Positions 1 through 9,249 of a stretch of DNA of 64,000 nucleotides are shown here, one piece after another. Each line of letters opens with the position of its first letter. The stretch's first letter is position 1. A model generated the notes under the pieces. It ran no database searches. It was not told the DNA's origin and saw only the letters and a list, made by a program, of their open reading frames with translations. The stretch is taken from positions 124,001-188,000 of the forward strand of contig JAKARB010000008.1 of NCBI GenBank assembly GCA_021819435.1. Reading direction: 5' to 3'. This DNA comes from Pseudomonadota bacterium. Lineage in GTDB: Bacteria > Pseudomonadota > Gammaproteobacteria > Burkholderiales > Burkholderiaceae_C. Made by a program: the position numbers and the translations under genes.

Positions 1-661
1 GCAGGCTGGCGGTGGGCGCAAGCAGGAACAGGGTGCGCATCCAGCGTCCGGGCTGCCAGAAGGCGATCAGCATGGGCAGGAAGCACACCATGGTCTGGGC
101 GTAGTCGTTTGGATCGCCCAGGAAGCCCACCGAACGAATGCGCCAAAGGTAGCGCCCGGAGGTGTCTAGCGCGGGGACGTCATTGGCCTCGATGACGGCC
201 GCAAATCCGCTGTCCGGGCCGGTGCCGTTTTCCTTCATGGTGAGCGTGTCGACCATGAAGCCTGTGTGATAACACGCGATGCTCATGCAGGCCAGGATGG
301 CCAGGCAGCCGATGATGACGGCTGCGGTGCTCTTGACCCGTTGCATGCTGGTGAGGTTCATGCCCGAGATGAAAAACAGCATCGGCGTGGGCAGGAAGGT
401 GATCACCGCGCCAACGGCGTCTCCCACACCTGCGGCCATGGCATCGGAGATGAACACCATGGCGATGATTCCCCACATCAGCCGCTGGTGCTGCTTGCTC
501 AAGGCGCTGCCGCCTTGCTTCTTCAGGTCGGAGATGGACAAGCCCAGCACGATCAGCATGAGCAGCAGCATGGGCCGCAGCGGCGCCAATTCCGGGGCGA
601 AGAGCTCGAAGATGCGCAGGTAGGACAGCGCCATCAGCAGCAGGTACAGCTTGAAAGTCAT
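1..661 (-). CDS. O-antigen ligase/polymerase-like membrane protein (3' end outside window)
   Basis: The reading frame starts at ATG 659-661 and stays open to base 1, giving about 220 residues with the C-terminus missing. It is rich in hydrophobic segments: the first about 30 residues, then around 'LMWGIIAMVFIS' and 'VIIGCLAILACMSI'. Near residue 185 it carries the GFLGDPNDYAQ segment, typical of the large loop of O-antigen ligase/Wzy-type proteins, including those linked to exosortase systems. Inferred role: an inner-membrane enzyme polymerising or ligating the glycan made by this locus. Its ATG overlaps the TGA of the upstream acyltransferase gene (ATGA), so it is probably translationally coupled as the last visible gene of the operon. 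The exact subfamily cannot be fixed from the partial protein. Confidence 0.75.
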   Translation of the reverse strand, partial: MTFKLYLLLMALSYLRIFELFAPELAPLRPMLLLMLIVLGLSISDLKKQGGSALSKQHQRLMWGIIAMVFISDAMAAGVGDAVGAVITFLPTPMLFFISGMNLTSMQRVKSTAAVIIGCLAILACMSIACYHTGFMVDTLTMKENGTGPDSGFAAVIEANDVPALDTSGRYLWRIRSVGFLGDPNDYAQTMVCFLPMLIAFWQPGRWMRTLFLLAPTASL

Positions 662-1800
662 GGCGCTCCCGCGGTTGATCGGGCCGGCGAGCCGTGCAGG
701 CGTTCCTTCAGGCGCAGGAAGGGCTGTTCGATGAATCGGTAGGACAGCCACGCCGCTATGAAGCTCAGCAACAGGTTGAACGGGAAGCGCGTTTCCCAAC
801 TGTCGACCAGGAAGTAGAGGAAGGGCTCCTGCCAGAGATAGAGCGAGTAGCTCATGGCCCCAACCAGTGCCACGGGCTTGAGATTGGCGATGCGGCCAGC
901 CCAGGCATCAGGCGTGCGCACCAGGTGCTGCAGGATGATGACGATGCCGAGGTTGCTGAGGACCTGCCCGCCGACGAAGGCGAAGGGCCGTGACACCAGC
1001 GCTGAGGCATAGGCTGCGCCGATGAGCAATGCCCCTGCGGCCAGCGGTGCGAGAGGGTGGGTCAGGAAGGCCTTGATGCGCGGCATGGCGCTCAGGCGTG
1101 TGTGCAACATCGCGGCCAGGCAACCCATGGCCAGGGCGTCGGCGATGGCCTGGAACTCGCGGTTGAAGGCGATCTCGGGCACATCAGCCCACAGGTGCAT
1201 GGCGAGGCGGATGAGTGGGCAAAGCAAGATCACGGCGACGGCCACGCGAAGGCTGCGGCTGAGCCCTGCCAGCACCATCACGAAAGGCCACAGCAGGTAA
1301 AACTGCTCTTCGACCGACAGCGACCACAGATGGTTGTAATACCAGTTGTAGTCGTGGTTGTAGTTGGCGGTGAAGGTCAAGGCGTGCAGCAAGTGACGCA
1401 GGGGGGCGTCTTGATCCTGCGCGCGGGTGGGCACGCTCAGCGACAGGTCGATCCAACCGAGCTGGAAGGCCAGCCAGATCACGCCGATGTAGGTGAGTGC
1501 GGCAGGCAGGATGCGGTAGGCCCGCCGCAAGTAGAACTGGGCCAAGTCGATGCGGCCTGTGCGTGCGTGCTCGCGCAACATCAGGGTGGTGATGAGGAAG
1601 CCGGAAATCAAGAAGAAGAACCGCACACCGATGTTGCCCAGCGAGGTGATGGCGGGCTTGTCCATCCAAAGCGGAGCGCCATGTGTGGCCGCGACATGGC
1701 CGATCAGCACGAGCAACACCGAAAACGCACGCAGGCCGTCGAGCGAGGGGATGTGCCTGCTCAGGTCTGGAGGCTGGATGGCCGGGCTATGACGTGTCAT
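658..1800 (-). CDS. Acyltransferase family 3 (OafA/YrhL-like) integral membrane protein
   Basis: 380 residues, multi-spanning. The N-terminus has the family signature SLDGLRAFSVLLVLIGH with the conserved His near residue 35. SVEEQFYLLWP, the second conserved block, lies near residue 162. Such proteins move acyl (usually acetyl) groups from the cytoplasm onto glycans or lipids at the inner membrane. Its ATG overlaps the TGA of the SGNH-hydrolase gene upstream, and its own TGA overlaps the next ATG, so it is tightly embedded in the operon. Together with the MBOAT and SGNH genes it suggests that the exopolysaccharide is O-acylated. Full length for the family without an extra C-terminal SGNH domain, which may be supplied by the neighbouring gene. 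Confidence 0.88.
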   Translation of the reverse strand: MTRHSPAIQPPDLSRHIPSLDGLRAFSVLLVLIGHVAATHGAPLWMDKPAITSLGNIGVRFFFLISGFLITTLMLREHARTGRIDLAQFYLRRAYRILPAALTYIGVIWLAFQLGWIDLSLSVPTRAQDQDAPLRHLLHALTFTANYNHDYNWYYNHLWSLSVEEQFYLLWPFVMVLAGLSRSLRVAVAVILLCPLIRLAMHLWADVPEIAFNREFQAIADALAMGCLAAMLHTRLSAMPRIKAFLTHPLAPLAAGALLIGAAYASALVSRPFAFVGGQVLSNLGIVIILQHLVRTPDAWAGRIANLKPVALVGAMSYSLYLWQEPFLYFLVDSWETRFPFNLLLSFIAAWLSYRFIEQPFLRLKERLHGSPARSTAGAP

Positions 1801-2861
1801 GGCTTTGGCTGGGCGGCCGGTGTGGCGAGGATGGCGCGGCTCAAGCTCGTGGCGAGCAGGCGAGCGCCCTCATCGGTGAAGTGGACGAAGTCGGCGTAGT
1901 GCTCTGGACCGGGGGGCACAGCCTCGGTGACGTCGACCAGCACGGTGCCCCGCTCATCGTGGGCGACTCGCTTGATCACCTCGTTGGCGCGGTCCTCCAT
2001 GTCAAGGAAGCCAGCCTCGCTCAGCTCCGGATAGAAGCGTCGCCATGCAACGAGCATGGGCCGGTTCTCGGGGGTGATGCGGTCGCCGAAGTGGTTGCCG
2101 TGGGTCAACAGGACAGGAACCGCGCCTGCACGACGGGCGCGCTCGACCACGCATCGCAAGTCTTTCTCGAAGCTCTGCATTGATGCGTCCGGCAAGCGGT
2201 CCATGACCTGCAGTTCGCGGGTGGCGTGCCAGATGCCAAACTCCTTGATCGCTGTCATCAAGGATTCAGGTGCCACTTGCTTGGCAACCAGTTCGAGCTT
2301 GCCTTTTAGGCGCAGACGATGCTCGCTGCTGGCATGGAGCTGAGCAGGCCAGGTCGCGGGCTGCTCGCAGAAAGGCTTGTCTACCCCGATGTACGCGGCT
2401 GGTGTCGGGTAGACAACGAGGTGGCTGGCCGGTGCCTTCTCAAGGATGCGGTCGAGGTAGCCCATGCGGCCGATGCGCAATCCCGGAACCGCCGCGTTGA
2501 GCACGTTGTAAGCCCCTGGGCGGGCCTCTTCCAGCAGGCGTTCGAGCTGGCGTGGGTACTCGTGCTCAGGGCTTTCGTAGATGCCGAAAGACTCCGAGGC
2601 ACCGTAAATCAGGATGTTGTGCCGACCAGCGACGGGCTCGGGGCCACGGAAGCCCAGGCTGTTCATCTGCCACTTGCCGTAGTGGGCGCCCGGCTTGCCA
2701 GCCTTGACGCCTGGCGCGCTCAAGAACACGGTGTCGATGTCGTGGTTGCCCGTGAGCGGCGTGCCTTCGCGCAGCCAGTCGTCCAGGCGCGCCAGGGCCT
2801 CCAGCGTCAGCAGGAAGATCAGGCTGTAGGCCACCCAGCGGGCCACGGTTCGCAGGCGCAT
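1797..2861 (-). CDS. SGNH/GDSL-type hydrolase or O-acetyltransferase partner, membrane anchored
   Basis: 354 residues. An N-terminal hydrophobic segment (about residues 8-23) predicts a signal anchor with the catalytic part in the periplasm. IYGASESFG (Ser near 89) fits the SGNH block I nucleophile. A glycine/asparagine stretch, THGNHFGD, lies mid-protein and the C-terminal DFVHFTDEGARLL supplies the Asp-x-x-His pair. It sits 3 bases downstream of the MBOAT gene and overlaps the acyltransferase-3 gene by 4 bases. By analogy with AlgJ/AlgX-type partners of MBOAT proteins it may complete glycan O-acetylation, or remove acyl groups. Which of the two cannot be decided from sequence. Confidence 0.72.
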   Translation of the reverse strand: MRLRTVARWVAYSLIFLLTLEALARLDDWLREGTPLTGNHDIDTVFLSAPGVKAGKPGAHYGKWQMNSLGFRGPEPVAGRHNILIYGASESFGIYESPEHEYPRQLERLLEEARPGAYNVLNAAVPGLRIGRMGYLDRILEKAPASHLVVYPTPAAYIGVDKPFCEQPATWPAQLHASSEHRLRLKGKLELVAKQVAPESLMTAIKEFGIWHATRELQVMDRLPDASMQSFEKDLRCVVERARRAGAVPVLLTHGNHFGDRITPENRPMLVAWRRFYPELSEAGFLDMEDRANEVIKRVAHDERGTVLVDVTEAVPPGPEHYADFVHFTDEGARLLATSLSRAILATPAAQPKP

Positions 2862-2864
2862 GAC

Positions 2865-4295
2865 TCAGAACTGGAAGTAGACGAAGGACTGCGGCGTACC
2901 GCCCAGGAACACCGTCGCATAGAACATGCCGGCGTAGAGCACAGGTTTGAGCCAGCTGGGGATGATGGGCAGGCGCATGAACTGGAGTTCACCGCTGCGC
3001 CATTGCAGCCATTGCACGATCACCAGCGGCAGGGCGTACAGGCCGATCTTCTGCAAGGCCGCCACATCCAACCCATCGAAAGGCCGCGCCAACGCATGGC
3101 TCATGTCGACCACCTGGTCCAGCGAGGTCGCGCGAAACAGCAGCCAGCCATAGCAGGTCATGACGAACATGCACGCGATGTTGACCGCCAGCCACAGAGC
3201 GCGAGGCAGGGGAATGGCCTGTTCGAAGCGTTTCAGATAAGGGCTCAGGTAGCGGTGGATGCACAGCAGGCCGCCATGGTAGAAGCCCCAGAGCACGAAG
3301 TTCCAGGCCGCGCCGTGCCACAGGCCGCCCAACACCATCGTGATCATCAGGTTGCGGTACGTGAAGAGCGTGCCGCCTCGGTTGCCGCCCAGCGACTTGT
3401 AGAGGTAGTCGCGCAGCCACTGCGACAGGCTGATGTGCCAACGCCGCCAGAAATCGGACGGATTGGTCGCGAAGTAGGGCAGGTTGAAATTCAGGCTGAA
3501 CTCGAAGCCCATGATCTTGGCGATGCCCCGTGCGATGTCCGTGTAGCCGGAGAAGTCGCCATAGATCTGGAAGGTGAAGGCCAGCACGCCGACGAGAACC
3601 TCGCCGCCAGTCGGGTCGGTCTTGTGGAAGACCTGGTCGGCGATGGGCGCCAGGTTGTCAGCCAGGAAGACCTTCTTGAAGAAGCCCCACATCATCAAGT
3701 GCAGGCCGTCTTCCCATTGCTGGCGCGTGGTATGACGGGGCTTGAGCACCTGCGGAAGCAGGGTGGAGGCGCGCTGGATCGGGCCGGCCACCAGGTGCGG
3801 GAAGTACAGCACGCCCAGGAAGAAGTCCCAGAACGTGCCCGAGGGGTGCAGCTCGCCCCGGTAAACGTCGATGGTGTAGGACAGGGCCTGGAAGGTGTAG
3901 AACGAGATCGCCACCGGCAGGACGATGTTCAGCGTGTGCAGCGACACGTCGAAGCCCAGCGTGGTCAGCACCGCCGAGGTCGACTCGATGAAGAAGTTGC
4001 AATACTTGAAGAAGCCCAGCAGTGAGAGGTTGGAGGCCACGCTGATCCAGACCAGCCGGCGCCGCTCCGACTCAGGGCCCTGCGCCTTGTGTGAGGTTTC
4101 AAGCCGGCCTGCGATCCAGTAGTCGAGGCCGGTGGTGCACAGCAGGGGCAGCAGGAAGCGCCAGTCCCAACTCGCGTAGAAGACGCAACTGGCCAGCACC
4201 AGGAAGGTATTCTGCTGCTTGTGCGGCAGCAAGTAGTAGACGATCAGGACGATCGGCAGGAAGAGGAAGAGGAACTCGACGGAGTTGAACAGCAT
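2865..4295 (-). CDS. MBOAT family O-acyltransferase (AlgI-like)
   Basis: 476 residues, polytopic, close to the usual length of AlgI/DltB-type proteins. The conserved block DFWRRWHISLSQWLRDY (His near 287) and the catalytic-His block LGGLWHGAAWNF (His near 327) are both intact. MBOAT proteins pass acyl groups across the inner membrane to periplasmic partners that modify polysaccharides. A good Shine-Dalgarno (GGAG, 7 bases before ATG) supports this start. It lies 15 bases after the GT2 gene and 3 bases before the SGNH gene, the arrangement expected of an AlgI-AlgJ/X-like pair. Substrate unknown. Confidence 0.92.
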   Translation of the reverse strand: MLFNSVEFLFLFLPIVLIVYYLLPHKQQNTFLVLASCVFYASWDWRFLLPLLCTTGLDYWIAGRLETSHKAQGPESERRRLVWISVASNLSLLGFFKYCNFFIESTSAVLTTLGFDVSLHTLNIVLPVAISFYTFQALSYTIDVYRGELHPSGTFWDFFLGVLYFPHLVAGPIQRASTLLPQVLKPRHTTRQQWEDGLHLMMWGFFKKVFLADNLAPIADQVFHKTDPTGGEVLVGVLAFTFQIYGDFSGYTDIARGIAKIMGFEFSLNFNLPYFATNPSDFWRRWHISLSQWLRDYLYKSLGGNRGGTLFTYRNLMITMVLGGLWHGAAWNFVLWGFYHGGLLCIHRYLSPYLKRFEQAIPLPRALWLAVNIACMFVMTCYGWLLFRATSLDQVVDMSHALARPFDGLDVAALQKIGLYALPLVIVQWLQWRSGELQFMRLPIIPSWLKPVLYAGMFYATVFLGGTPQSFVYFQF

Positions 4296-4310
4296 CGTGT
4301 GCTCCGTGGG

Positions 4311-5525
4311 TCAGCGCGCCGTGCGGCGCCAGGTGCCCTGTTGGGAGCCGCGCGCGTACCGGATCGAGGCCAACAGGAAGGCCCAGTTCAGGGCGAAGAA
4401 AAAGGTGGGCAGCTTCGCGATGCGCGGCAGCGTGGCGCCCGCCGAGCTCTGGCGGTACCACCAAGACACGAGTGCATAACCCAACGCCTGCATGCCGAGC
4501 CAGCCTTGCCAAAGCGCCTGATTCGGGTCGGGCAGCAAAGCCAGTACCACGCTGGCCAGCAGCGACGCCAGCAGCAGGTGGGGTGTCAGCCAGCGCAGCA
4601 CCTTGTGCGAGAGGTAGGCGAAGCGCGTGGCCGTGTTCGTGCGGGTGATGAATTCAGGGTGCTCGAACAGCGCCTGGAAGTTGCCCACCCCAATGCGCAG
4701 TCGGCGATGGTGTTCTTCGCGGATCTGCTCGGGCGTGTCTTCCTCGGCCCAGGCCGAAGGGTCGTAGGCCATGCGCCTGCCACTCGCGCTCACGTGCATG
4801 CCGATGAGGAAGTCGTCGCAGATGGCGTTCGAGGCCAGCTCGGGCCACAGCTCGCGGCGCACCGCGTAGATGGCGCCGTTGGCGCCCAACAGGCCACCGA
4901 TGCGGCCTTCGAAGAATTTGAGCGCCTGCTCGACGCGCCAGTACAGGCTGTCCTGGTTTTGACCGGCGTTGCCCAGCAGGCGCAGCTCGCCGCTGACGCC
5001 GCCCACCGCCGGGTTTTCAAACCAGCTCACCAGGCGCCGGATGGCCTGGCGATCGAAGAAAGTGTTGGCGTCGGAGAACACGACGATGGGGGCCGTGACC
5101 CGGCCGCGCAGGTCGTTGAGCACGTTGGCCTTGCCTCGGTTGGCCTCGAAGATGTGCGCTTGCAGGCGCTCATCCTGGATGCCTCGCAGGATCTCGGCGG
5201 TGCGGTCACGGCTGCCGTCGGAGCCGATGTGGATGCGCAGCTTGTCGGCCGGGTAGTCCTGCTCCAGCAGGTTCATGACGCGGGCGTGGATGTGCCGTTC
5301 TTCGTTGTAGGCGGCGATCACCACGGCGACTTCGGGCAGATCCTGCTCAGGTGCCCCCGCCTTGCAGCGGCGTTCGGCCTTGCTCATCACGAAGCGCAGG
5401 TCGGCCTTGAGCTGGTGCAGCGCGGCGACCAGGGCCAGCAGCACCGGGTAGCCAGCGTAGCTGTACACCACGAGGGCCCAGCCCCCGAGCGCGATGCAGA
5501 CCAGGGTCAGCGTCGCCGCATTCAT
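4311..5525 (-). CDS. Glycosyltransferase family 2, membrane anchored
   Basis: 404 residues. An N-terminal membrane segment (about residues 5-25) precedes a GT-A fold opening with VAVVIAAYNEE. Visible motifs are IGSDGSRD, the nucleotide-binding FSDANTFFD, an acceptor-side CDDFLIG and a basic RRLRIGVGNFQ resembling the (Q/R)xxRW block. Two or three further hydrophobic segments lie near the C-terminus, as in processive or polyprenyl-linked glycan synthases. It overlaps the upstream deacetylase-like gene by 4 bases (ATGA). Probable role: sugar transfer during exopolysaccharide assembly at the inner membrane. Donor and acceptor are unknown. Confidence 0.87.
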   Translation of the reverse strand: MNAATLTLVCIALGGWALVVYSYAGYPVLLALVAALHQLKADLRFVMSKAERRCKAGAPEQDLPEVAVVIAAYNEERHIHARVMNLLEQDYPADKLRIHIGSDGSRDRTAEILRGIQDERLQAHIFEANRGKANVLNDLRGRVTAPIVVFSDANTFFDRQAIRRLVSWFENPAVGGVSGELRLLGNAGQNQDSLYWRVEQALKFFEGRIGGLLGANGAIYAVRRELWPELASNAICDDFLIGMHVSASGRRMAYDPSAWAEEDTPEQIREEHHRRLRIGVGNFQALFEHPEFITRTNTATRFAYLSHKVLRWLTPHLLLASLLASVVLALLPDPNQALWQGWLGMQALGYALVSWWYRQSSAGATLPRIAKLPTFFFALNWAFLLASIRYARGSQQGTWRRTAR

Positions 5526-6706
5526 GCGTCCACCCGTGGGGCGTAAGCCGGACGGGGGATCACGAAATCGCGGTAGGCGTTGGGGTCACCGGTGAGACCC
5601 TGTTCGGCCGCCTTGACGATGTTGTACATCTCCCGCGCGCTCACATAGTGCAGCTTCCACTCGCGGCCACAGTTGTACTTCGTCTCCATGTAAGTGAAGC
5701 AGTCGTCCATGGCCGGGCCCAGCAGGGTCGGCATGTCAGGCTCCTGGGTGCCATGCGTGTGCACCTTCACGAAGATCCACTCGGGGCGGCCCTTGACGTG
5801 GATGCCCGTGTCCACCCATGCATCGACGCGCTGGCGCGTGGGCGGGTTGTTGGTGCGCACATCGCTGTTCTCGATGCGCGGAATCAGGCCGAGCTTGCGC
5901 TTCTTGAAGTCGAAGGTCAGTGGGCCCTGGATGATCATCAGGTCGCCACTGGGCGGCGTGCCCACCCGCACGGGGATGCCATGGTCATGCGAGCGGGGGC
6001 GGTCCGGATCGTCCTTGGCGTAGTAGATCTGGTTGATCGTCACCGTCTGGCAGGGGTTGGGTGCGGCGGGCAGGGTGTAGTCGGCGTAGCAGCCCTCTTC
6101 ACGCAGGATGATGAGTTCGTTGTTGACGCCGCAGCCCGTGCCATCTGGGTGGGCGTTGTCCAGCGCCCAGTTGCCGTGGATGAAGGCCCAGCGGGCCTGT
6201 CCTGTCACCGAGTCGACCGGCAGGGCGTCATGGCGGTCGATCAGTGTGCGGGTGAAGCGTCGGAGCTTTTCACGCAGGCCGGCATCGGTGTCGTCTTCGT
6301 GGTGCAGGTGGATCTCGATCTCACCGAGGCGCATGCGGCACAGGTCGACGATGTCATCGAGGTGCTCTGGGCGGTATTCCTCTTCGGGGTAGAAGAAGGT
6401 GTGCACCGGCGGGAAGCCATCGGCGTCACGGTGCTTGGCGCACAGTTCGGGGTAGCGCTGTTTCCACTCCAGCACCCTCTTGCGCTCTACGTCGTAAGTG
6501 GGGCGGGCCCAGGCAGGTTCGTAGTGATCCACGAAGCAGAACATCAGGTGGCGCAGGGTGCCTGGTGCCACAGGCTCACGCCAGTCCTGCTTCAGCCAGG
6601 AGCGGAACCAGATGCCGATGTGGCGGCTGCGAATTTCGCGCGCCAGGACGCCGACTGCTGCAAGCAACACCGCTGCGGCCAGGCCCAATCCCCAGTAGAT
6701 GTACAT
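5522..6706 (-). CDS. Polysaccharide deacetylase-like protein of unknown specificity
   Basis: 394 residues from ATG 6704-6706. An upstream in-frame extension exists but has no fold-like content. A single N-terminal membrane anchor (about residues 2-22) is followed by a soluble domain. FCFVDHYEP, EIEIHLHHEDDT, FIHGNWALDN and VKVHTHG look like the Asp, His-x-His-His and later His motifs of the NodB / glycoside hydrolase-deacetylase fold, but the canonical TFDDG block is absent. No strong Shine-Dalgarno is seen. It is the first gene of the six-gene operon and overlaps the GT2 gene. I do not recognise a named family. A role in trimming or modifying the exopolysaccharide is inference from fold and context. 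Confidence 0.6.
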   Translation of the reverse strand: MYIYWGLGLAAAVLLAAVGVLAREIRSRHIGIWFRSWLKQDWREPVAPGTLRHLMFCFVDHYEPAWARPTYDVERKRVLEWKQRYPELCAKHRDADGFPPVHTFFYPEEEYRPEHLDDIVDLCRMRLGEIEIHLHHEDDTDAGLREKLRRFTRTLIDRHDALPVDSVTGQARWAFIHGNWALDNAHPDGTGCGVNNELIILREEGCYADYTLPAAPNPCQTVTINQIYYAKDDPDRPRSHDHGIPVRVGTPPSGDLMIIQGPLTFDFKKRKLGLIPRIENSDVRTNNPPTRQRVDAWVDTGIHVKGRPEWIFVKVHTHGTQEPDMPTLLGPAMDDCFTYMETKYNCGREWKLHYVSAREMYNIVKAAEQGLTGDPNAYRDFVIPRPAYAPRVDA

Positions 6707-6907
6707 GTTCAATCGCGGCAAGCTCAAAAGGTGGCAATGAACGCAAGTGCACTGCCTGGCGAGCCGATGCGCGCGGGCCATGCCCTCTTGCCGCGGCACT
6801 GCGGCAGCCCGTGGACACGGGGAGTGGGCGGATGATAGCGGAGATTGCCCCAGGGCAGACCGTATGATTAAGGGGGCAATTTGCTGGGCCTTTGTGCCAT
6901 CCATCAC

Positions 6908-8113
6908 ATGATCAAAAGAGTTCTGTATCACCATCGCACACAGGGCAAGGCGGTCGAGGGGGTCCACATCCGTGGCATCACCGATGCGTTGCGCGCCGAT
7001 GGCACCGTGGTGGATGTGTTGTCCCTGCCTGGCGCCGACCCCTATTCATCGCCCAAAACGCTGTCGCCGACCAAGCAGGCCAAATGGTGGATGAAGTTGG
7101 TGAGCAGCCTGCCCGAGCCGCTGTTCGAACTGGCCGAGCTGGCCTACAACGCCGTGGCCGCCTACCGGGTGGGGCGTTACCTGCTCAAGCACCGCGACAC
7201 CGAACTGATCTACGAGCGCTACTCGCTGTTCATGTTCGCCCCGACGCTCATCGCGCGCTGGTTCGGCGTGCCGATGATCCTGGAGATCAACGATTCCGCG
7301 ACCGTCTACCGCGTGCGCCCCTTGTCTCTTTCGCGGCTGGCCATCTGGCTGGAGCGCTGGACGGTGCGCCGCGCCGATGGCCTGGTCTTCGTGTCGTCCG
7401 TGTTCCGCGATCGCCTGGCCCAGGCGCACGGCTGGATGGCTCCGGCGATTGTTTCGCCCAATGCCGCCAACCTGTCGCAGTTTTCCTTCACGCCCGAGCA
7501 GCGCGATGCGGCCCGCCGCAAGTGGGGGCTGGAGGGGGCCACGGTCTGTGGCTACCTGGGCGCTTTCTTGCCCTGGCACGCCATCGACCAGTTTGTCTAC
7601 CGCATCGCCGACCGCCTCAAGAGCGAGCCCCAGCTCAAACTGCTGCTGATCGGTGATGGCATCACCTCCGACGAGGTGCGCGCCTTCGTGAATGAAAAAG
7701 GCCTGAATGACCAGGTGATCCTCACGGGTCGGGTGGCCCACGAGGAGGTGCCGGGCTTGCTAGCGGCGATGGACCTGGCCGTGCTGCCCAGCGCGGGCGA
7801 TTACACCTCGCCGGTCAAACTGTTCGAGTTCATGGCCTGCGGCATCGCCCCGATCGCGCCGGATTTCGAGCCGATCAAGGAAGTGCTCAAGATCGATGAA
7901 ACCGGCTGGGTGTTCCGCGCGGGCGACCTCGATCATGCCGTGGCGTGTGTGCTGGAGCGCTCGCGCCAGCCTGCCGAGCTTGCGAGGGTGGGGGCAGCTG
8001 CTCGTGACTACATTGGCCGTGAACGTCAGTGGTATCACAACACGCGCCAGCTCGAAGCTTTTCTGGCGGACATCCAGTCGGGCAAGGCGGTGCCCTGCGA
8101 GGCACGCTCCTGA
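6908..8113 (+). CDS. Glycosyltransferase family 4 (group 1)
   Basis: 401 residues from ATG 6908. A TTG at 6881 preceded by AGGGGG is an alternative start. The opening VLYHHRTQGKAVEGVHI fits the GT-B N-terminal domain. The C-terminal half has the nucleotide-sugar block with the E-x7-E-like region SPVKLFEFMACG and the following PIAPD. Retaining GT4 enzymes act at the cytoplasmic face on lipid-linked glycan intermediates. It diverges from the exopolysaccharide operon across a 201-base gap (6707-6907) in which only weak -10-like boxes are visible, and it converges on the next GT2 gene, leaving 17 bases between stops. Confidence 0.85.
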   Translation: MIKRVLYHHRTQGKAVEGVHIRGITDALRADGTVVDVLSLPGADPYSSPKTLSPTKQAKWWMKLVSSLPEPLFELAELAYNAVAAYRVGRYLLKHRDTELIYERYSLFMFAPTLIARWFGVPMILEINDSATVYRVRPLSLSRLAIWLERWTVRRADGLVFVSSVFRDRLAQAHGWMAPAIVSPNAANLSQFSFTPEQRDAARRKWGLEGATVCGYLGAFLPWHAIDQFVYRIADRLKSEPQLKLLLIGDGITSDEVRAFVNEKGLNDQVILTGRVAHEEVPGLLAAMDLAVLPSAGDYTSPVKLFEFMACGIAPIAPDFEPIKEVLKIDETGWVFRAGDLDHAVACVLERSRQPAELARVGAAARDYIGRERQWYHNTRQLEAFLADIQSGKAVPCEARS

Positions 8114-8130
8114 GCATTTGCTCGGGCTTG

Positions 8131-9057
8131 TCAGGCTGCCTGTTTGCGGCGGCTGCCGAACTGTTCGCGCAGCCAGCTGGGCAGGCAAGCCTTGGCCATG
8201 AGTGGCCAGGAGGCGCTTGAAGGCCCATGCCGGCGGGCCTGCCAGGCCGCTCGCCAAGCTTCGCGGTTTTCGCCGATCCAGAGGTGGCTGCGCGCCAGGT
8301 CAAGGTAGAGCTTGTGATAGGCCTGTTCGATGCGATGGCTGCCGATCACATCGCGGGCCTCCGGGTGGCTCGCCAGGAAACGGTCGTAGACCTTGAGCAG
8401 TTGGTGATAGCCGGCCACGCTGTCATCGCCCAGGCTGCCGGGCACCGGGCGCTTGTATACGAGCACCTGCGTCATCTTGATCACCAAAGGGCGGCGCACC
8501 AGGACGCGCAGGTAGAAATCCACGTCCTCGGCGATGCGCAAGCGAGTGTCGAAGCCTCCGGCCTCTTCAAAGGCGGCGCGACGCACCATCACCGTCGATG
8601 TGGTCAGGTAGGGCACCAGGAAACTGCTGTGGAAGTCCGGGATGAGTTGGTGCGGCGCACCTGCCTCACGCTGACCGTGCTGGATCTCTGCCTGCCGAGC
8701 GGGGTCGCTGACGGCCTCTGTGCGGCTGAAGACGCTGTCAGGGTGTTGGCGCATGGCCTCGACTTGCTGGCGTAACTTGTCTGGGTGCCAGAGGTCGTCC
8801 GAGTCCAGGAAGGCGAGGAACTCGCCCCGCGCATGTGCAGCCCCCGTGTTGCGCGCGGCTGACACGCCAGCGTTCTGCTGGTGCACGTAACGCACCGCCG
8901 GGAAGGCCTGCGCGACCTGCGCCGTGTTGTCCTTGGATCCGTCATCGACCACGATGACCTCGATGTCGGATAGCGTTTGGCCCAGGGCCGATTTCAATGT
9001 CTCAGCGAGGTAGCGGGCAGCGTTGTAGGCCGGGATGATGACGCTGACGATGGGCAT
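8131..9057 (-). CDS. Glycosyltransferase family 2
   Basis: 308 residues from ATG 9055-9057, chosen because MPIVSVIIPAYNAA is the normal GT2 beginning. The longer open frame adds 22 unlike residues. IEVIVVDDGSKDNT (donor binding) and FLAFLDSDDLW (the metal-binding DxD region) are intact. ARNTGAAHARGEF is the usual linking block. No membrane segments, so it is likely a peripheral cytoplasmic enzyme adding a single sugar. It is transcribed towards the GT4 gene. The region 9058-9249 separates it from rraA and should hold divergent promoters, but I see no clear boxes. Confidence 0.88.
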   Translation of the reverse strand: MPIVSVIIPAYNAARYLAETLKSALGQTLSDIEVIVVDDGSKDNTAQVAQAFPAVRYVHQQNAGVSAARNTGAAHARGEFLAFLDSDDLWHPDKLRQQVEAMRQHPDSVFSRTEAVSDPARQAEIQHGQREAGAPHQLIPDFHSSFLVPYLTTSTVMVRRAAFEEAGGFDTRLRIAEDVDFYLRVLVRRPLVIKMTQVLVYKRPVPGSLGDDSVAGYHQLLKVYDRFLASHPEARDVIGSHRIEQAYHKLYLDLARSHLWIGENREAWRAAWQARRHGPSSASWPLMAKACLPSWLREQFGSRRKQAA

Positions 9058-9249
9058 GAGCGAGGGGATGCTTGAGGATGTGAGCGCTGGCGCGCGCAAT
9101 TTAGCATGCGCCCCGCCTCTCATGAGCGGTGGGGTGCTGCGATACGATCAAGGCATTCCTTTTGCGTGCACTCCAGCCGTGGTGCTCCATTTGCGGAGCC
9201 ATGCGGCGGATGGGCCACCCTATGACACGATCGAAGACTGGAGCCTGAC

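Noticed and set aside
6871-6884. A GGGGGCAATTTGC stretch upstream of the GT4 gene as a sigma-54 promoter.
   Set aside because: The GG-to-GC spacing is short by one base or more in any alignment. Kept only as possible Shine-Dalgarno for a TTG start.
6707-6967. N-terminal extension of the deacetylase-like protein of about 87 residues.
   Set aside because: Composition is unlike the rest, and ATG 6704-6706 is followed at once by a membrane anchor expected at the N-terminus.
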